Assembly (NCBI RefSeq): GCF_000469345.1
Contig: NZ_KI271193.1
Span: forward strand, 1 to 34,829
Length of the DNA stretch: 34,829 bases
Direction of reading: 5' to 3'
Source of the DNA: Eubacterium ramulus ATCC 29099
GTDB taxonomy: Bacteria > Bacillota > Clostridia > Lachnospirales > Lachnospiraceae
Positions 1 to 7,703 of the stretch are shown here, piece after piece (within the stretch, counting starts at the first letter, position 1; every line of letters begins with the position of its first letter). A program made the position numbers and the translations under genes. A model generated the notes under the pieces. That model worked only from the letters and a program-made list of their open reading frames with translations. It had not been told where the DNA came from and ran no database searches.

Positions 1-29
1 TCGTGTTTCTTACTTAATCCGAAATCCAT
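1..29 (-). CDS. Probable butyryl-CoA (acyl-CoA) dehydrogenase, N-terminus only
   Basis: Only the first nine codons are inside the window: ATG at 27-29 reading MDFGLSKKH on the minus strand. A strong ribosome-binding site (GGAGGA, at about 39-44) sits 9-10 bases upstream, so this is a real start. MDF followed by a short LSK/LTK-type helix is the usual opening of short-chain acyl-CoA dehydrogenases such as Bcd, which reduces crotonyl-CoA to butyryl-CoA with electron-transfer flavoprotein. Position directly after thlA and hbd supports this. The identity is an inference from nine residues plus context; crotonase or another pathway gene would be the alternative. Confidence 0.5.
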
Positions 30-60
30 TTTATACTTTTCCTCCATTTTTAGTGAAGCA

Positions 61-158
61 CAGTCAAAACTCCAAACGACACCAAAGACATGTGTAGCGA
101 AATGCACATGTCTGGCGCCACTCTCCGATATGAACATCGGTATCAGTCATTTTGACTG
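61..158 (-). ncRNA. Candidate structured leader RNA (three-way junction, riboswitch-like)
   Basis: Read on the minus strand, 150-158 (CAGTCAAAA) pairs perfectly with 61-69 (TTTTGACTG), closing a junction. Inside it are a short hairpin (125-129 with 136-140) and a long hairpin. The long one has a perfect 9-bp stem (105-113 with 86-94), extended by GGCGCC pairing with GGTGTC through two G-U wobbles that work only on the minus strand. The 5' closing strand can alternatively pair with the TGACTG immediately after it (144-149 with 153-158), so two exclusive folds exist. It lies in the hbd-to-bcd gap, same strand as the operon. I do not recognise a known riboswitch class. Confidence 0.4.
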
Positions 159-175
159 CCTACTTCTTATATATC

Positions 176-199
176 TTATAAGGACTATACCCCTTATAA
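176..199 (-). other. Inverted repeat just after hbd
   Basis: TTATAAGG (176-183) and CCTTATAA (192-199) form a perfect 8-bp stem with an 8-base loop, 22 bases past the hbd stop. There is no T-run behind it on the minus strand, so it is a weak terminator candidate at best. It may instead protect the hbd mRNA end or be part of the leader of the next gene. Confidence 0.25.
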
Positions 200-221
200 T
201 TCGAGAGTAATTATTCTATTC

Positions 222-1061
222 TTATTTGCTGTAATCGTAGAAACCTACGCCTGTCTTGCAGCCAAGTTTGTTTGCACGTACCATTTTTCTAAGTAATGGA
301 GCTGGACGATACTTAGGATCGCCTGTCTCAGAATAGATTACTTCCATGATAGCAAGGCAGATATCAAGACCAATGTAGTCACCTAACTGTAAAGGTCCCA
401 TTGGGTGGTTAGCACCTAATCTCATTGCTGCATCAATATCTTCTACGCTTGCAACACCTGCTTCTAATACACAGATACCTTCGTTGATCATCGGAATAAG
501 GATTCTGTTTACTACGAAACCAGCTGCCTCGTTAACCTGAACCGGTGTCTTACCGATTTTTTTGGAAATCTCAACGATTTTATCTCTTAAATCATCCGGA
601 GTATTTGCTCCCTGGATTACCTCGATCAGTTTCATTACTGGTGCCGGATTGAAGAAATGCATTCCGATTACCGGTCTGTCAAGACCTGCACCAATCTCTG
701 TGATGGATAATGAAGATGTATTTGTTGCAAAAATACAGTCAGCCGGAACAATTTCCTGAAGCTCTTTGAATGTCTGTTTTTTGATTGCCATATCCTCTAA
801 TGCTGCTTCAACTACTAAATCAGCATCTGTACAAATATCTTTTGTACCTGTGGTAATTTTAGCAAGGATTGCATCAGCTTTGTCCTGATCCATTTTGCCT
901 TTTGCGATTCTTTTTTCGAATCCTTTTGCGATTTTTTTCTTGCCGTTTGCAGCAAACTCATCATTGATATCACATAAATATACTTCATAGCCTTCTGTCT
1001 GTGCAAAAGCCTGTGCGATACCTGATCCCATTGTTCCTGCTCCAATAATACCAACTTTCAT
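222..1061 (-). CDS. hbd: 3-hydroxybutyryl-CoA dehydrogenase
   Basis: NAD(P)H-dependent reduction of acetoacetyl-CoA to 3-hydroxybutyryl-CoA, second step of butyrate formation, cytosolic. The 279 residues match the usual length. The N-terminal Rossmann domain shows GAGTMG at residues 7-12; the TNTSSLS stretch holds the conserved Asn/Ser around 114-116, and the family signature HFFNPAP begins at catalytic His135. The C-terminal helical dimer domain follows, with the [17 protein letters not shown] region. The start is set by AAGGAGGACATATC before ATG 1061. It lies 233 bases downstream of thlA, same strand, and ahead of a probable acyl-CoA dehydrogenase, so the three form one pathway unit. A candidate Rex operator (1183-1200) precedes it. 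Confidence 0.97.
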   Translation of the reverse strand: MKVGIIGAGTMGSGIAQAFAQTEGYEVYLCDINDEFAANGKKKIAKGFEKRIAKGKMDQDKADAILAKITTGTKDICTDADLVVEAALEDMAIKKQTFKELQEIVPADCIFATNTSSLSITEIGAGLDRPVIGMHFFNPAPVMKLIEVIQGANTPDDLRDKIVEISKKIGKTPVQVNEAAGFVVNRILIPMINEGICVLEAGVASVEDIDAAMRLGANHPMGPLQLGDYIGLDICLAIMEVIYSETGDPKYRPAPLLRKMVRANKLGCKTGVGFYDYSK

Positions 1062-1182
1062 GATATGTCCTCCTTAAAATGAAAATATATACTAACATGA
1101 AACATAGCGACTGCCATACCCAAACAATCTTGTCCATAGATTAGTCACACATATCTAATAATGTCTGTGCTTTGCCGTAACT

Positions 1183-1200
1183 ATGTTAAATTACTAACAA
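1183..1200. promoter_or_regulatory. Candidate Rex operator upstream of hbd
   Basis: ATGTTAAATTACTAACAA matches 12 of the 14 informative positions of the published Rex palindrome TTGTTAA-N4-TTAACAA. Rex represses fermentative NADH-consuming genes in Clostridia, and thl/crt/hbd are classic targets. It lies 122 bases before the hbd start, in the thlA-hbd gap. I did not find a convincing sigma-A promoter attached to it, so it could act on an unseen promoter or as a roadblock. Confidence 0.45.
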
Positions 1201-1214
1201 AGCAATGTTTAAAA

Positions 1215-1255
1215 TATCTCCGACACTTTCGCATGTCGCAATCATGCCGGAGATA
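1215..1255 (-). terminator. Hairpin after thlA, possible terminator/attenuator
   Basis: TATCTCCG (1215-1222) and CGGAGATA (1248-1255) form a perfect 8-bp outer stem, with a smaller GACA/TGTC hairpin inside. On the minus strand it is followed by a T/A-rich stretch (TTTTAAACATTG). It lies about 40 bases after the thlA stop. It would reduce read-through from thlA to hbd, which fits the presence of a separate operator before hbd. Confidence 0.45.
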
Positions 1256-1294
1256 AATCCGGATTTTTAAATCCTTTTAAAAATCAAATTTTAA

Positions 1295-2482
1295 TTAAGC
1301 TTCTTTTTTAACGATTGTAGCACAACCCATTCCGCCACCGATACACAGAGTAGCAAGTCCGTATGTAACGTCTCTCTTCTGCATAGCATGAAGCAGTGTA
1401 ACAAGGATACGGCATCCGGAAGCTCCTACCGGATGTCCCAGTGCGATAGCACCACCGTTTACATTTAAGATATCAGAGCTGAAGCCTAACTCTTTCTGTA
1501 CTGCTACAGACTGAGCTGCAAATGCCTCATTTGCCTCGATCAGATCGATATCATCCATCTCAAGACCAGCGATCTTTAATGCTTTTCTTGTAGCCGGAAC
1601 CGGTCCGATACCCATGATCTCCGGAGCGCATCCGGCAAGAGCACCTGCTACGAATGTAGCCATCGGTTTAACACCAAGTTCTTTTGCTTTTTCTTCGCTC
1701 ATTACAACGATTGCTGCAGCACCATCATTGATACCGGAAGCATTACCTGCTGTAACAAGTCCGCCCTCTTTACCGGAGCAGCATTTTAATTTAGAAAGTG
1801 ACTCAGCTGTTGTGCCAGGACGCGGTCCCTCATCTTTTGCGATCATAACAGTCTCTTTTTTCATTTTAACCGGAACAGGAACGATCTCATCATCAAATGC
1901 TCCGGACTCCTGAGCTGCTACTGCTTTCTGCTGGGAAACTGCTGCGAACTCATCCAGTTCTTCACGTGTTAATCCCCACTGATCACAAATATTCTCAGCT
2001 GTGATCATCATATGGTAGTTGTTGAATGCATCCCATAATGCATCATTTACCATTGTATCAATCATAGTTGCATTGTTCATTCTGTAACCAAAACGAGCTT
2101 TCTTTAATGCATATGGAGCCATAGACATATTCTCCATACCACCTGCTACAACGATATCAGCCTGTCCAGCCATGATCATGTTTGCAGCCTCGTTTACACA
2201 TTTCAGACCGGATCCGCATACTACATTCAGAGTGAAAGCCGGAACCTCATTCGGGATACCTGCTTTGATAGATGCCTGACGAGCTACGTTCTGTCCCTGG
2301 GAAGCCTGGATAACACATCCCATCATAACCTCGTCAACCTGTTCCGGAGCAACGCCTGCTCTCTTTAATGCCTCTTTGATAACGATGGATCCTAATTCAA
2401 CAGCCGGAGTATTTCCAAACTGTCCACCCATTTTACCGATTGCAGTACGGCAAGCGCCTGCTAATACAACTTTCTTTGCCAT
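1295..2482 (-). CDS. thlA: Acetyl-CoA acetyltransferase (thiolase)
   Basis: Condenses two acetyl-CoA into acetoacetyl-CoA, the entry step of the butyrate pathway. At 395 residues it has the typical length of bacterial biosynthetic thiolases. The catalytic triad is visible: Cys89 in [10 protein letters not shown], His350 in [10 protein letters not shown], and Cys380 in [20 protein letters not shown] and the GMENMS loop are further family signatures. The start follows GAAGGAGAG at normal spacing. It is the first gene of the thlA-hbd-(bcd) unit, with a sigma-A promoter at 2559-2587 and candidate Rex sites around it. The crotonase gene is not in the window, so it is presumably beyond the left edge or elsewhere. 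Confidence 0.97.
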   Translation of the reverse strand: MAKKVVLAGACRTAIGKMGGQFGNTPAVELGSIVIKEALKRAGVAPEQVDEVMMGCVIQASQGQNVARQASIKAGIPNEVPAFTLNVVCGSGLKCVNEAANMIMAGQADIVVAGGMENMSMAPYALKKARFGYRMNNATMIDTMVNDALWDAFNNYHMMITAENICDQWGLTREELDEFAAVSQQKAVAAQESGAFDDEIVPVPVKMKKETVMIAKDEGPRPGTTAESLSKLKCCSGKEGGLVTAGNASGINDGAAAIVVMSEEKAKELGVKPMATFVAGALAGCAPEIMGIGPVPATRKALKIAGLEMDDIDLIEANEAFAAQSVAVQKELGFSSDILNVNGGAIALGHPVGASGCRILVTLLHAMQKRDVTYGLATLCIGGGMGCATIVKKEA

Positions 2483-2529
2483 TTTTTTCTTCTCTCCTTC
2501 TTGACTTTTTAAATATACCTCTAGTAATT

Positions 2530-2547
2530 ATGTTAAAAGAATAACGC
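2530..2547. promoter_or_regulatory. Candidate Rex operator downstream of the thlA promoter
   Basis: ATGTTAAAAGAATAACGC matches 10 of 14 informative positions of TTGTTAA-N4-TTAACAA. It sits directly downstream of the predicted transcription start (about 2552), the usual place for a repressor site. It is weaker than the hbd site and rests partly on the AT-rich background. Confidence 0.35.
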
Positions 2548-2558
2548 TAGACAATATT

Positions 2559-2587
2559 ATTTTAGCACTATCATCTAATTTTTGCAA
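2559..2587 (-). promoter_or_regulatory. Sigma-A promoter of thlA
   Basis: Minus strand: -35 TTGCAA (2582-2587), 17-base spacer, extended -10 TGC-TAAAAT (-10 at 2559-2564). The predicted start near 2552 gives a 5' leader of about 70 bases ending at the GGAG ribosome-binding site. Confidence 0.6.
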
Positions 2588-2637
2588 CGTCTCCTTCGTC
2601 ATTTTTCCTAAAATTTAAAAAGGATTTTCGTACACTT

Positions 2638-2655
2638 TTGTCATTTTTTTAACAT
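2638..2655. promoter_or_regulatory. Candidate upstream Rex-like site, copy 1
   Basis: TTGTCATTTTTTTAACAT matches 11 of 14 positions of the Rex palindrome. Its right half is part of a 17-base sequence (2643-2659) repeated exactly at 2691-2707. It lies about 90 bases upstream of the predicted thlA start site, so it could serve co-operative binding or looping. Confidence 0.3.
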
Positions 2656-2685
2656 AGTCGAAAGGGTGAAAAGTCATCTAAAAGA

Positions 2686-2703
2686 CTGTTATTTTTTTAA
2701 CAT
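2686..2703. promoter_or_regulatory. Candidate upstream Rex-like site, copy 2
   Basis: CTGTTATTTTTTTAACAT matches 11 of 14 positions of the Rex palindrome. The flanks extend the symmetry to GACT...AGTC. It is exactly 48 bases from copy 1, counted between the identical 17-base repeats. Confidence 0.3.
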
Positions 2704-2711
2704 AGTCTCCA

Positions 2712-2812
2712 AAAAAAATTAGGATCCGTACACCGAACCTCGGTTTCCGCTTTCCTATTTTCTTCTTCGATGGTTCCTCGCTCTTCTGGCTAAGGTCTTT
2801 GAAAAATCTTAT
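2712..2812 (-). ncRNA. Possible small RNA of about 100 nt upstream of thlA
   Basis: A promoter (2819-2847) fires on the minus strand into a gene-free stretch. About 100 bases later there is an imperfect hairpin (AGGTTC/GATCCT, one mismatch) followed two bases on by eight T's at 2711-2718. No reading frame with a ribosome-binding site lies between. It could be a free sRNA or the 5' part of a long thlA leader; there is no match to a family I know. Confidence 0.3.
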
Positions 2813-2818
2813 GAGTTA

Positions 2819-2847
2819 ACTTTAACACACGTATGCATACAATGCAA
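2819..2847 (-). promoter_or_regulatory. Sigma-A type promoter in the carB-thlA gap
   Basis: Minus strand: -35 TTGCAT (2842-2847), 17-base spacer, -10 TAAAGT (2819-2824). It points towards thlA, which starts about 330 bases downstream. Confidence 0.45.
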
Positions 2848-2977
2848 TACCCACATACAGGTAATTAAATTTCTTCCCAGTTCCTACATTACCACAAAGT
2901 TATTGAAAAATCCAGTCTTTTTATAAAACTTTGACATTTTTTTCACAAAATCTTCATATTTTTTCCATAACTGAAAG

Positions 2978-3046
2978 GACGCCAGAAGTTAATTTTTCCT
3001 AAGCAAGCAATTGTTAGTTGCAAGGGTAAAATTAACTTCTGACGTC
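2978..3046 (-). terminator. Long inverted repeat after carB
   Basis: Arms 2978-2996 and 3028-3046 are 19 bases long with a single mismatch (GACGYCAGAAGTTAATTTT) around a 31-base centre. It begins 27 bases after the carB stop and is the only strong structure there, so it probably ends or protects the carAB transcript. It lacks a clean T-tract on the minus strand, which is odd for an intrinsic terminator. Confidence 0.45.
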
Positions 3047-3073
3047 TTCTCTTCAAAATCTTAAAATTAAATA

Positions 3074-6000
3074 TTAAAGATTCTTAACTGTCGCGATGTC
3101 GATCATCGTCATCTGATCATTTGCTGTCTCAAGGCTGAGTGCCAGCGCATTTGCCGTATCCATGGATGTCAGGCAGTGAACGCCTGTCTCAATGGCATTT
3201 CGGCGAATGAGGAATCCGTCTCTGGATTTATCACGTCCCTGTGTTGGAGTATCGATAACAAGGTCAATCTTGTGTCCGAGGATCAGATCCATAACATTTG
3301 GTGATTCCTGAGAAATTTTATTTACGCGTCGGGCATTTACACCGTGATCCTGCAGATATTTTGCAGTGCTTCTTGTGGCATAAATCGTATATCCCAGTGC
3401 TTCAAAACGTTTTGCAACGCCAACTGATTCTTCTTTATCCGAATCTTTGACGGTCATGATCATCCGTTTGTACTTCGGAAGCTGGATACCAGCACCGATA
3501 AATGCTTTGTACAGTGCTTCGTTGAAATTCTTGGCAATACCAAGACACTCGCCGGTAGATTTCATTTCCGGTCCAAGACTGATCTCCGCTCCACGCAGTT
3601 TCTCAAAGGAGAATACCGGCATCTTGATTGCAATATAATCTGCCTCCGGTGCCAGTCCCGGCTTGTATCCCATTCCTTTGATTGTTTCACCAAGGATCAC
3701 TTTGGTTGCCAGATCTACGATCGGGATACCTGTTACTTTGCTGATATACGGTACGGTTCTGGAAGAACGCGGGTTTACTTCGATAACGTATACTTCCTCG
3801 TTCATTGCAATAAACTGGATATTGATCAGTCCTACAACATGAAGTGCTCTTGCCAGACGTTTTGTATATTCTACAATCGTCTCTTTTACATGATTGCTGA
3901 TCGTCGGTGCCGGGTATACAGAAATACTGTCTCCGGAATGTACACCGGTACGCTCGATATGTTCCATAATACCCGGGATCAGGATATCTGTACCATCGCA
4001 TACCGCATCAACCTCAATTTCTTTACCCATCAGGTATTTATCGATCAAGATTGGATGATCCTGTGCGATCTGATTAATGGTATCAATAAATTCTACGATT
4101 TCATCATCATTGAAGGCAATATGCATGCCCTGTCCGCCAAGTACATAAGAAGGACGAACAAGCACCGGATAACCTATGCGGTTTGCTGCCACTTTTGCTT
4201 CCTGAGCCGTATAAACAGTATCACCTGCTGCTCTCGGAATATTCGTCTTCTCCAGGATTTCATCAAAAAGTTCACGGTCTTCGGCTGCATCAACATCCTC
4301 TGCTTTTGTACCAAGAATCGGCACACCCATCTTCATCAGGCTTTCCGTCAACTTGATCGCAGTCTGTCCACCGAACTGTACAACTGCTCCATCCGGTTTC
4401 TCGATGTTTACAACATTCTCAACATCTTCCGGTGTCAGTGGTTCGAAATACAGCTTGTCTGCAATGTCAAAGTCAGTGGAAACCGTCTCAGGATTGTTAT
4501 TAATAATAATGGTTTCATATCCGGCTTTGGAAAATGCCCATGTACAATGAACCGAACAGAAATCGAACTCGATACCCTGTCCGATACGGATCGGACCAGA
4601 TCCAAGTACCAGCACTTTTTTCTTCTTTGCTGTTCCATCTGCCTCATTTTCACCGTCAAAACAGGAATAATAATATGGTGTGCTTGCCGCAAACTCAGCA
4701 GCACAAGTATCAACCATCTTGAAAGAAGCTGTGATACCGTTCTCATAACGCATATTTTTGATGTAGTCTTCGTCTTTACCTGTTAACTGAGCAATCACTT
4801 TATCCGGGAACTCAATACGTTTTGCTTCACGCAGCAGATCAACAGTCAGTGCTTCGCTGCGCAGACGACCTTCCATTTCAACCAGGATTGCAATTTTATC
4901 AATGAACCACTTGTCAATCTTTGTGATTTCATGGATGGTGTCATAGGAAACACCACGACGGCATGCCTCTGCAATAACCCAGATTCTTCTGTCATCTACC
5001 ACTTTCAGACGCTCGATCAGTTTATCATAAGAAAGTGTCAGATATTCATCAGAAACAAGACTGTCCACATGCTGTTCAAGGGAACGGATGGCTTTCATCA
5101 GCGCACCTTCGAAGTTTGTACAGATACTCATAACCTCACCGGTTGCTTTCATCTGTGTAGTCAGTGTACGTTTTGCAGTGATAAATTTATCAAACGGCAG
5201 ACGCGGGATCTTTACAACGCAATAATCCAACATCGGCTCGAAACTTGCATAAGTTTTTCCTGTAATGGCATTTTTGATTTCATCCAGTGTGTAGCCAAGT
5301 GCGATCTTTGCGGCAACTTTTGCAATCGGATATCCGGTTGCCTTGGAAGCCAGGGCAGAAGAACGGCTTACACGCGGGTTAACCTCGATGACACAGTATT
5401 CAAAGGAATCCGGATTCAACGCATACTGTACATTACATCCACCGGTGATGTTCAGCTCACTGATAATATTTAACGCAGAAGTACGCAGCATCTGGTATTC
5501 TTTGTCACCCAGTGTCTGGGAAGGTGCTACTACGATAGAATCACCGGTATGCACACCAACCGGGTCGATATTCTCCATATTACATACGGTAATACAGTTT
5601 CCGTTGGCATCACGCATTACTTCGTACTCGATTTCTTTCCATCCGGCGATGCAGCGCTCAACCAGAACTTCTCCGACACGGCTCAGACGCAGACCATTAC
5701 TCAGGATTTCAACTAATTCCTCTTCATTATGAGCAATACCACCGCCGCTTCCGCCTAAAGTGAAAGCCGGACGCAGTACAACCGGATAACCGATGGTATT
5801 TGTAAATTTAATACCATCCTCTACCGTATTTACAACCAGAGAAGCTGCACACGGCTCGCCGATTTTTTCCATGGTATCTTTGAACGCCTGACGATCCTCC
5901 GCACGGAAAATAGTCTCAGCTGTTGTACCAATGAGTTTTACACCGTTTTCTTCTAAAAATCCGGATTCTGCCAGCTCCATACCAAGGTTCAGACCAGCCT

Positions 6001-6277
6001 GTCCACCCAGAGTCGGAAGTACACTGTCCGGTTTTTCTTTTAAAATAATCTGTTTTAACACATCAACGGTCAACGGCTCGATATAAACCTGATCCGCGAT
6101 CTGTTTATCTGTCATGATGGTTGCCGGGTTGGAGTTTACCAGGCAAACTTCAACACCTTCCTCTTTCAGGGAACGGCATGCCTGTGTACCTGCATAATCA
6201 AACTCAGCAGCCTGTCCGATAACGATCGGACCGGAACCGATTACTAATACTTTTTTGATATCTGATCTCTTTGGCAT
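3074..6277 (-). CDS. carB: Carbamoyl-phosphate synthase, large subunit
   Basis: Makes carbamoyl phosphate from bicarbonate, ATP and the ammonia channelled from CarA, feeding pyrimidine and arginine synthesis. The 1067 residues are close to the usual length of about 1070. Two duplicated ATP-grasp halves are visible: the first opens with VLVIGSGPIVIGQAAEFDY near the N-terminus and the second with VLVLGSGPIRIGQGIEFDF near residue 555. Each has its EVNPRxSRSSAL or EVNPRSSRTVPY metal/ATP site. The last 140 residues form the MGS-like allosteric domain. Its start overlaps the carA stop by one base (TAATG), so the two are translationally coupled. No PyrR-type attenuator was recognised upstream of the pair. 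Confidence 0.98.
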   Translation of the reverse strand: MPKRSDIKKVLVIGSGPIVIGQAAEFDYAGTQACRSLKEEGVEVCLVNSNPATIMTDKQIADQVYIEPLTVDVLKQIILKEKPDSVLPTLGGQAGLNLGMELAESGFLEENGVKLIGTTAETIFRAEDRQAFKDTMEKIGEPCAASLVVNTVEDGIKFTNTIGYPVVLRPAFTLGGSGGGIAHNEEELVEILSNGLRLSRVGEVLVERCIAGWKEIEYEVMRDANGNCITVCNMENIDPVGVHTGDSIVVAPSQTLGDKEYQMLRTSALNIISELNITGGCNVQYALNPDSFEYCVIEVNPRVSRSSALASKATGYPIAKVAAKIALGYTLDEIKNAITGKTYASFEPMLDYCVVKIPRLPFDKFITAKRTLTTQMKATGEVMSICTNFEGALMKAIRSLEQHVDSLVSDEYLTLSYDKLIERLKVVDDRRIWVIAEACRRGVSYDTIHEITKIDKWFIDKIAILVEMEGRLRSEALTVDLLREAKRIEFPDKVIAQLTGKDEDYIKNMRYENGITASFKMVDTCAAEFAASTPYYYSCFDGENEADGTAKKKKVLVLGSGPIRIGQGIEFDFCSVHCTWAFSKAGYETIIINNNPETVSTDFDIADKLYFEPLTPEDVENVVNIEKPDGAVVQFGGQTAIKLTESLMKMGVPILGTKAEDVDAAEDRELFDEILEKTNIPRAAGDTVYTAQEAKVAANRIGYPVLVRPSYVLGGQGMHIAFNDDEIVEFIDTINQIAQDHPILIDKYLMGKEIEVDAVCDGTDILIPGIMEHIERTGVHSGDSISVYPAPTISNHVKETIVEYTKRLARALHVVGLINIQFIAMNEEVYVIEVNPRSSRTVPYISKVTGIPIVDLATKVILGETIKGMGYKPGLAPEADYIAIKMPVFSFEKLRGAEISLGPEMKSTGECLGIAKNFNEALYKAFIGAGIQLPKYKRMIMTVKDSDKEESVGVAKRFEALGYTIYATRSTAKYLQDHGVNARRVNKISQESPNVMDLILGHKIDLVIDTPTQGRDKSRDGFLIRRNAIETGVHCLTSMDTANALALSLETANDQMTMIDIATVKNL

Positions 6278-7347
6278 TATTTCTGTCCTCCCATCATTTC
6301 AATAAACTTGTCAAACAGGTATCCGGAATCCTGTGGCCCAGGGCATGCTTCCGGATGGAACTGTACAGTAAAGATATTCTTTCCTGTATACTTGAGTCCT
6401 TCGTTGGTTCCGTCATTTACATTTGTAAACGCAGGAACTGCTATTGTTTGATCCAGACTGTCTGCATCCACCGCGTATCCATGGTTCTGGGATGAAATAT
6501 ATACACGACCTGTCTCCAGATCTTTTACCGGATGATTGCCACCTCTATGGCCATATTTGAGTTTATAAGTATCTGCGCCGGTAGCTAATGCCATCAGCTG
6601 GTGTCCTAAGCAGATAGCAAAAATCGGTACTTCTGAATCATAAAGTTTTTTCACTTCTTTGATAATATCTGTGCAGGCTTTTGGATCTCCAGGGCCGTTA
6701 GAAAGCATAATTCCGTCCGGATCAGAAGAAAGAATCTCCTCAGCCGTTGTGTGTGCCGGATAAATCGTAACTTCACAGCCACGTTTGTGCAGGGACTGTG
6801 CAATATTGTTCTTTGCGCCAAAGTCCAGCAGTGCTACTTTATAGCCATCTGCTTTCAGCACTTTTTTCTCGCAGCAAGTCACCTTATCCACTACATTTCC
6901 TGTATTGTATACATGAAGCTGAGGCAAAATTTCATCCAGTTTGTAATTTTCATCTGTGGTGATCATACCATTCATAGTTCCTTTTTCACGCAGAATTTTT
7001 GTCAATGCTCTTGTATCAATTCCTGCGATTCCCGGAATATCATGTTCTTTCAAAAATTCCTGAATGGTTCCCTGGCAACGGAAGTTACTTGGAATTCTGG
7101 ATAACTCTCTTACGATATATCCGTCCGGCCATGGCTGTGCAGACTCCATATCCGGTGTAACTCCATAATTTCCAATCAGCGGATACGTCATTACAACTGC
7201 CTGTCCCGCATAGGATGGATCTGTCAAAACCTCCAGATAACCAGTCATGGAAGTATTGAAGACGATTTCACTGATCACGCTCTTTGTCGAACCAATGCTT
7301 GTTCCGGTAAATACTGTACCGTCTTCCAGAATCAGAAATGCTTTCAT
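6277..7347 (-). CDS. carA: Carbamoyl-phosphate synthase, small (glutaminase) subunit
   Basis: Hydrolyses glutamine and passes ammonia to CarB. The 356 residues are typical. The N-terminal CPSase_sm domain (FNTSMTGYLEVLTDPSYAGQ, about 30-50) is followed by a class I glutamine amidotransferase domain. Its catalytic triad is visible: Cys246 in FAICLGHQ, His331 and Glu333 in FHPEACPGP. SQNHGYAVD, conserved in CarA, is near 286-294. ATG 7347 has AGAAAGGACGGG upstream. First gene of the carA-carB operon, with a possible promoter at 7478-7508 and a roughly 125-base leader containing a strong hairpin (7387-7426). Confidence 0.98.
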   Translation of the reverse strand: MKAFLILEDGTVFTGTSIGSTKSVISEIVFNTSMTGYLEVLTDPSYAGQAVVMTYPLIGNYGVTPDMESAQPWPDGYIVRELSRIPSNFRCQGTIQEFLKEHDIPGIAGIDTRALTKILREKGTMNGMITTDENYKLDEILPQLHVYNTGNVVDKVTCCEKKVLKADGYKVALLDFGAKNNIAQSLHKRGCEVTIYPAHTTAEEILSSDPDGIMLSNGPGDPKACTDIIKEVKKLYDSEVPIFAICLGHQLMALATGADTYKLKYGHRGGNHPVKDLETGRVYISSQNHGYAVDADSLDQTIAVPAFTNVNDGTNEGLKYTGKNIFTVQFHPEACPGPQDSGYLFDKFIEMMGGQK

Positions 7348-7386
7348 TTATTCGCCCGTCCTTTCTCTTTTCTACAATATACACTT

Positions 7387-7426
7387 TGCATCCAAAAATG
7401 TTCTCACATTTTTGCTGCGAGATGCA
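7387..7426 (-). other. Stable hairpin in the carA leader
   Basis: TGCATC at one end pairs with GATGCA at the other. Inside, AAAAATGT/ACATTTTT form a perfect 8-bp stem closed by a GAGA tetraloop on the minus strand. It sits 40 bases before the carA start, with a second small hairpin (CATGC-GCT-GCATG) just upstream. It may be an attenuator or mRNA-stabilising element; it is not the PyrR-binding consensus. Confidence 0.4.
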
Positions 7427-7477
7427 CGTCATGCAGCGCATGATAAATATCTCTGTCCATCTCTGTAATCTTACTAC

Positions 7478-7508
7478 ATTTTAACATGTATTTGCTGGCT
7501 TGTTGCAA
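7478..7508 (-). promoter_or_regulatory. Possible carAB promoter (extended -10)
   Basis: Minus strand: -35 TTGCAA (7503-7508), long 19-base spacer, -10 TAAAAT (7478-7483) preceded by TGT, i.e. an extended -10. The spacing is poor, so the extended -10 would have to carry recognition. Confidence 0.35.
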
Positions 7509-7510
7509 AA

Positions 7511-7534
7511 AAAAAGAGGGAATTTTCTCTTTTT
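7511..7534 (-). terminator. A/T-rich terminator between serS and carA
   Basis: Stem AAAAAGAG/CTCTTTTT with an 8-base loop, followed on the minus strand by a run of nine T's that begins in the stem. It would stop read-through from serS before the carA promoter. Weak stem, good T-tract. Confidence 0.45.
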
Positions 7535-7659
7535 CTGTATATTTATACATTATTCATGCATAATATTCATTTTTCTGCCATATATACAAATTGTAGGTAT
7601 TTTATCATAGTTTTTTCCTTTTTTCAACACTTACTTTCATGATTTCTCACTTAAGCAAC

Positions 7660-7697
7660 AGCGGCAAGGCCCGACGTCATCGCCAGACCTTGCCGCT
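7660..7697 (-). terminator. Terminator of serS
   Basis: A perfect 10-bp GC-rich stem (AGCGGCAAGG with CCTTGCCGCT) starts 7 bases after the serS stop codon. The T-run behind it is poor, so it may work together with 7511-7534. Confidence 0.55.
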
Positions 7698-7703
7698 TCT
7701 TAA

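Noticed and set aside
2522-2596. 24-codon frame on the minus strand across the thlA promoter (starts MTKETLQKLDDS)
   Set aside because: Protein-like by eye, but it overlaps the -35, the -10 and the operator and has only a weak AGGA site; the promoter reading is better supported.
2931-2959. TTGACA-17-TCATAT promoter-like pair on the plus strand
   Set aside because: It points into the 3' end of carB on the opposite strand with no gene to drive; likely chance in AT-rich DNA.
3839-4786. 315-codon open frame on the plus strand
   Set aside because: It lies wholly opposite carB, has a Cys/Ile/His-rich composition typical of antisense frames, and no ribosome-binding site.
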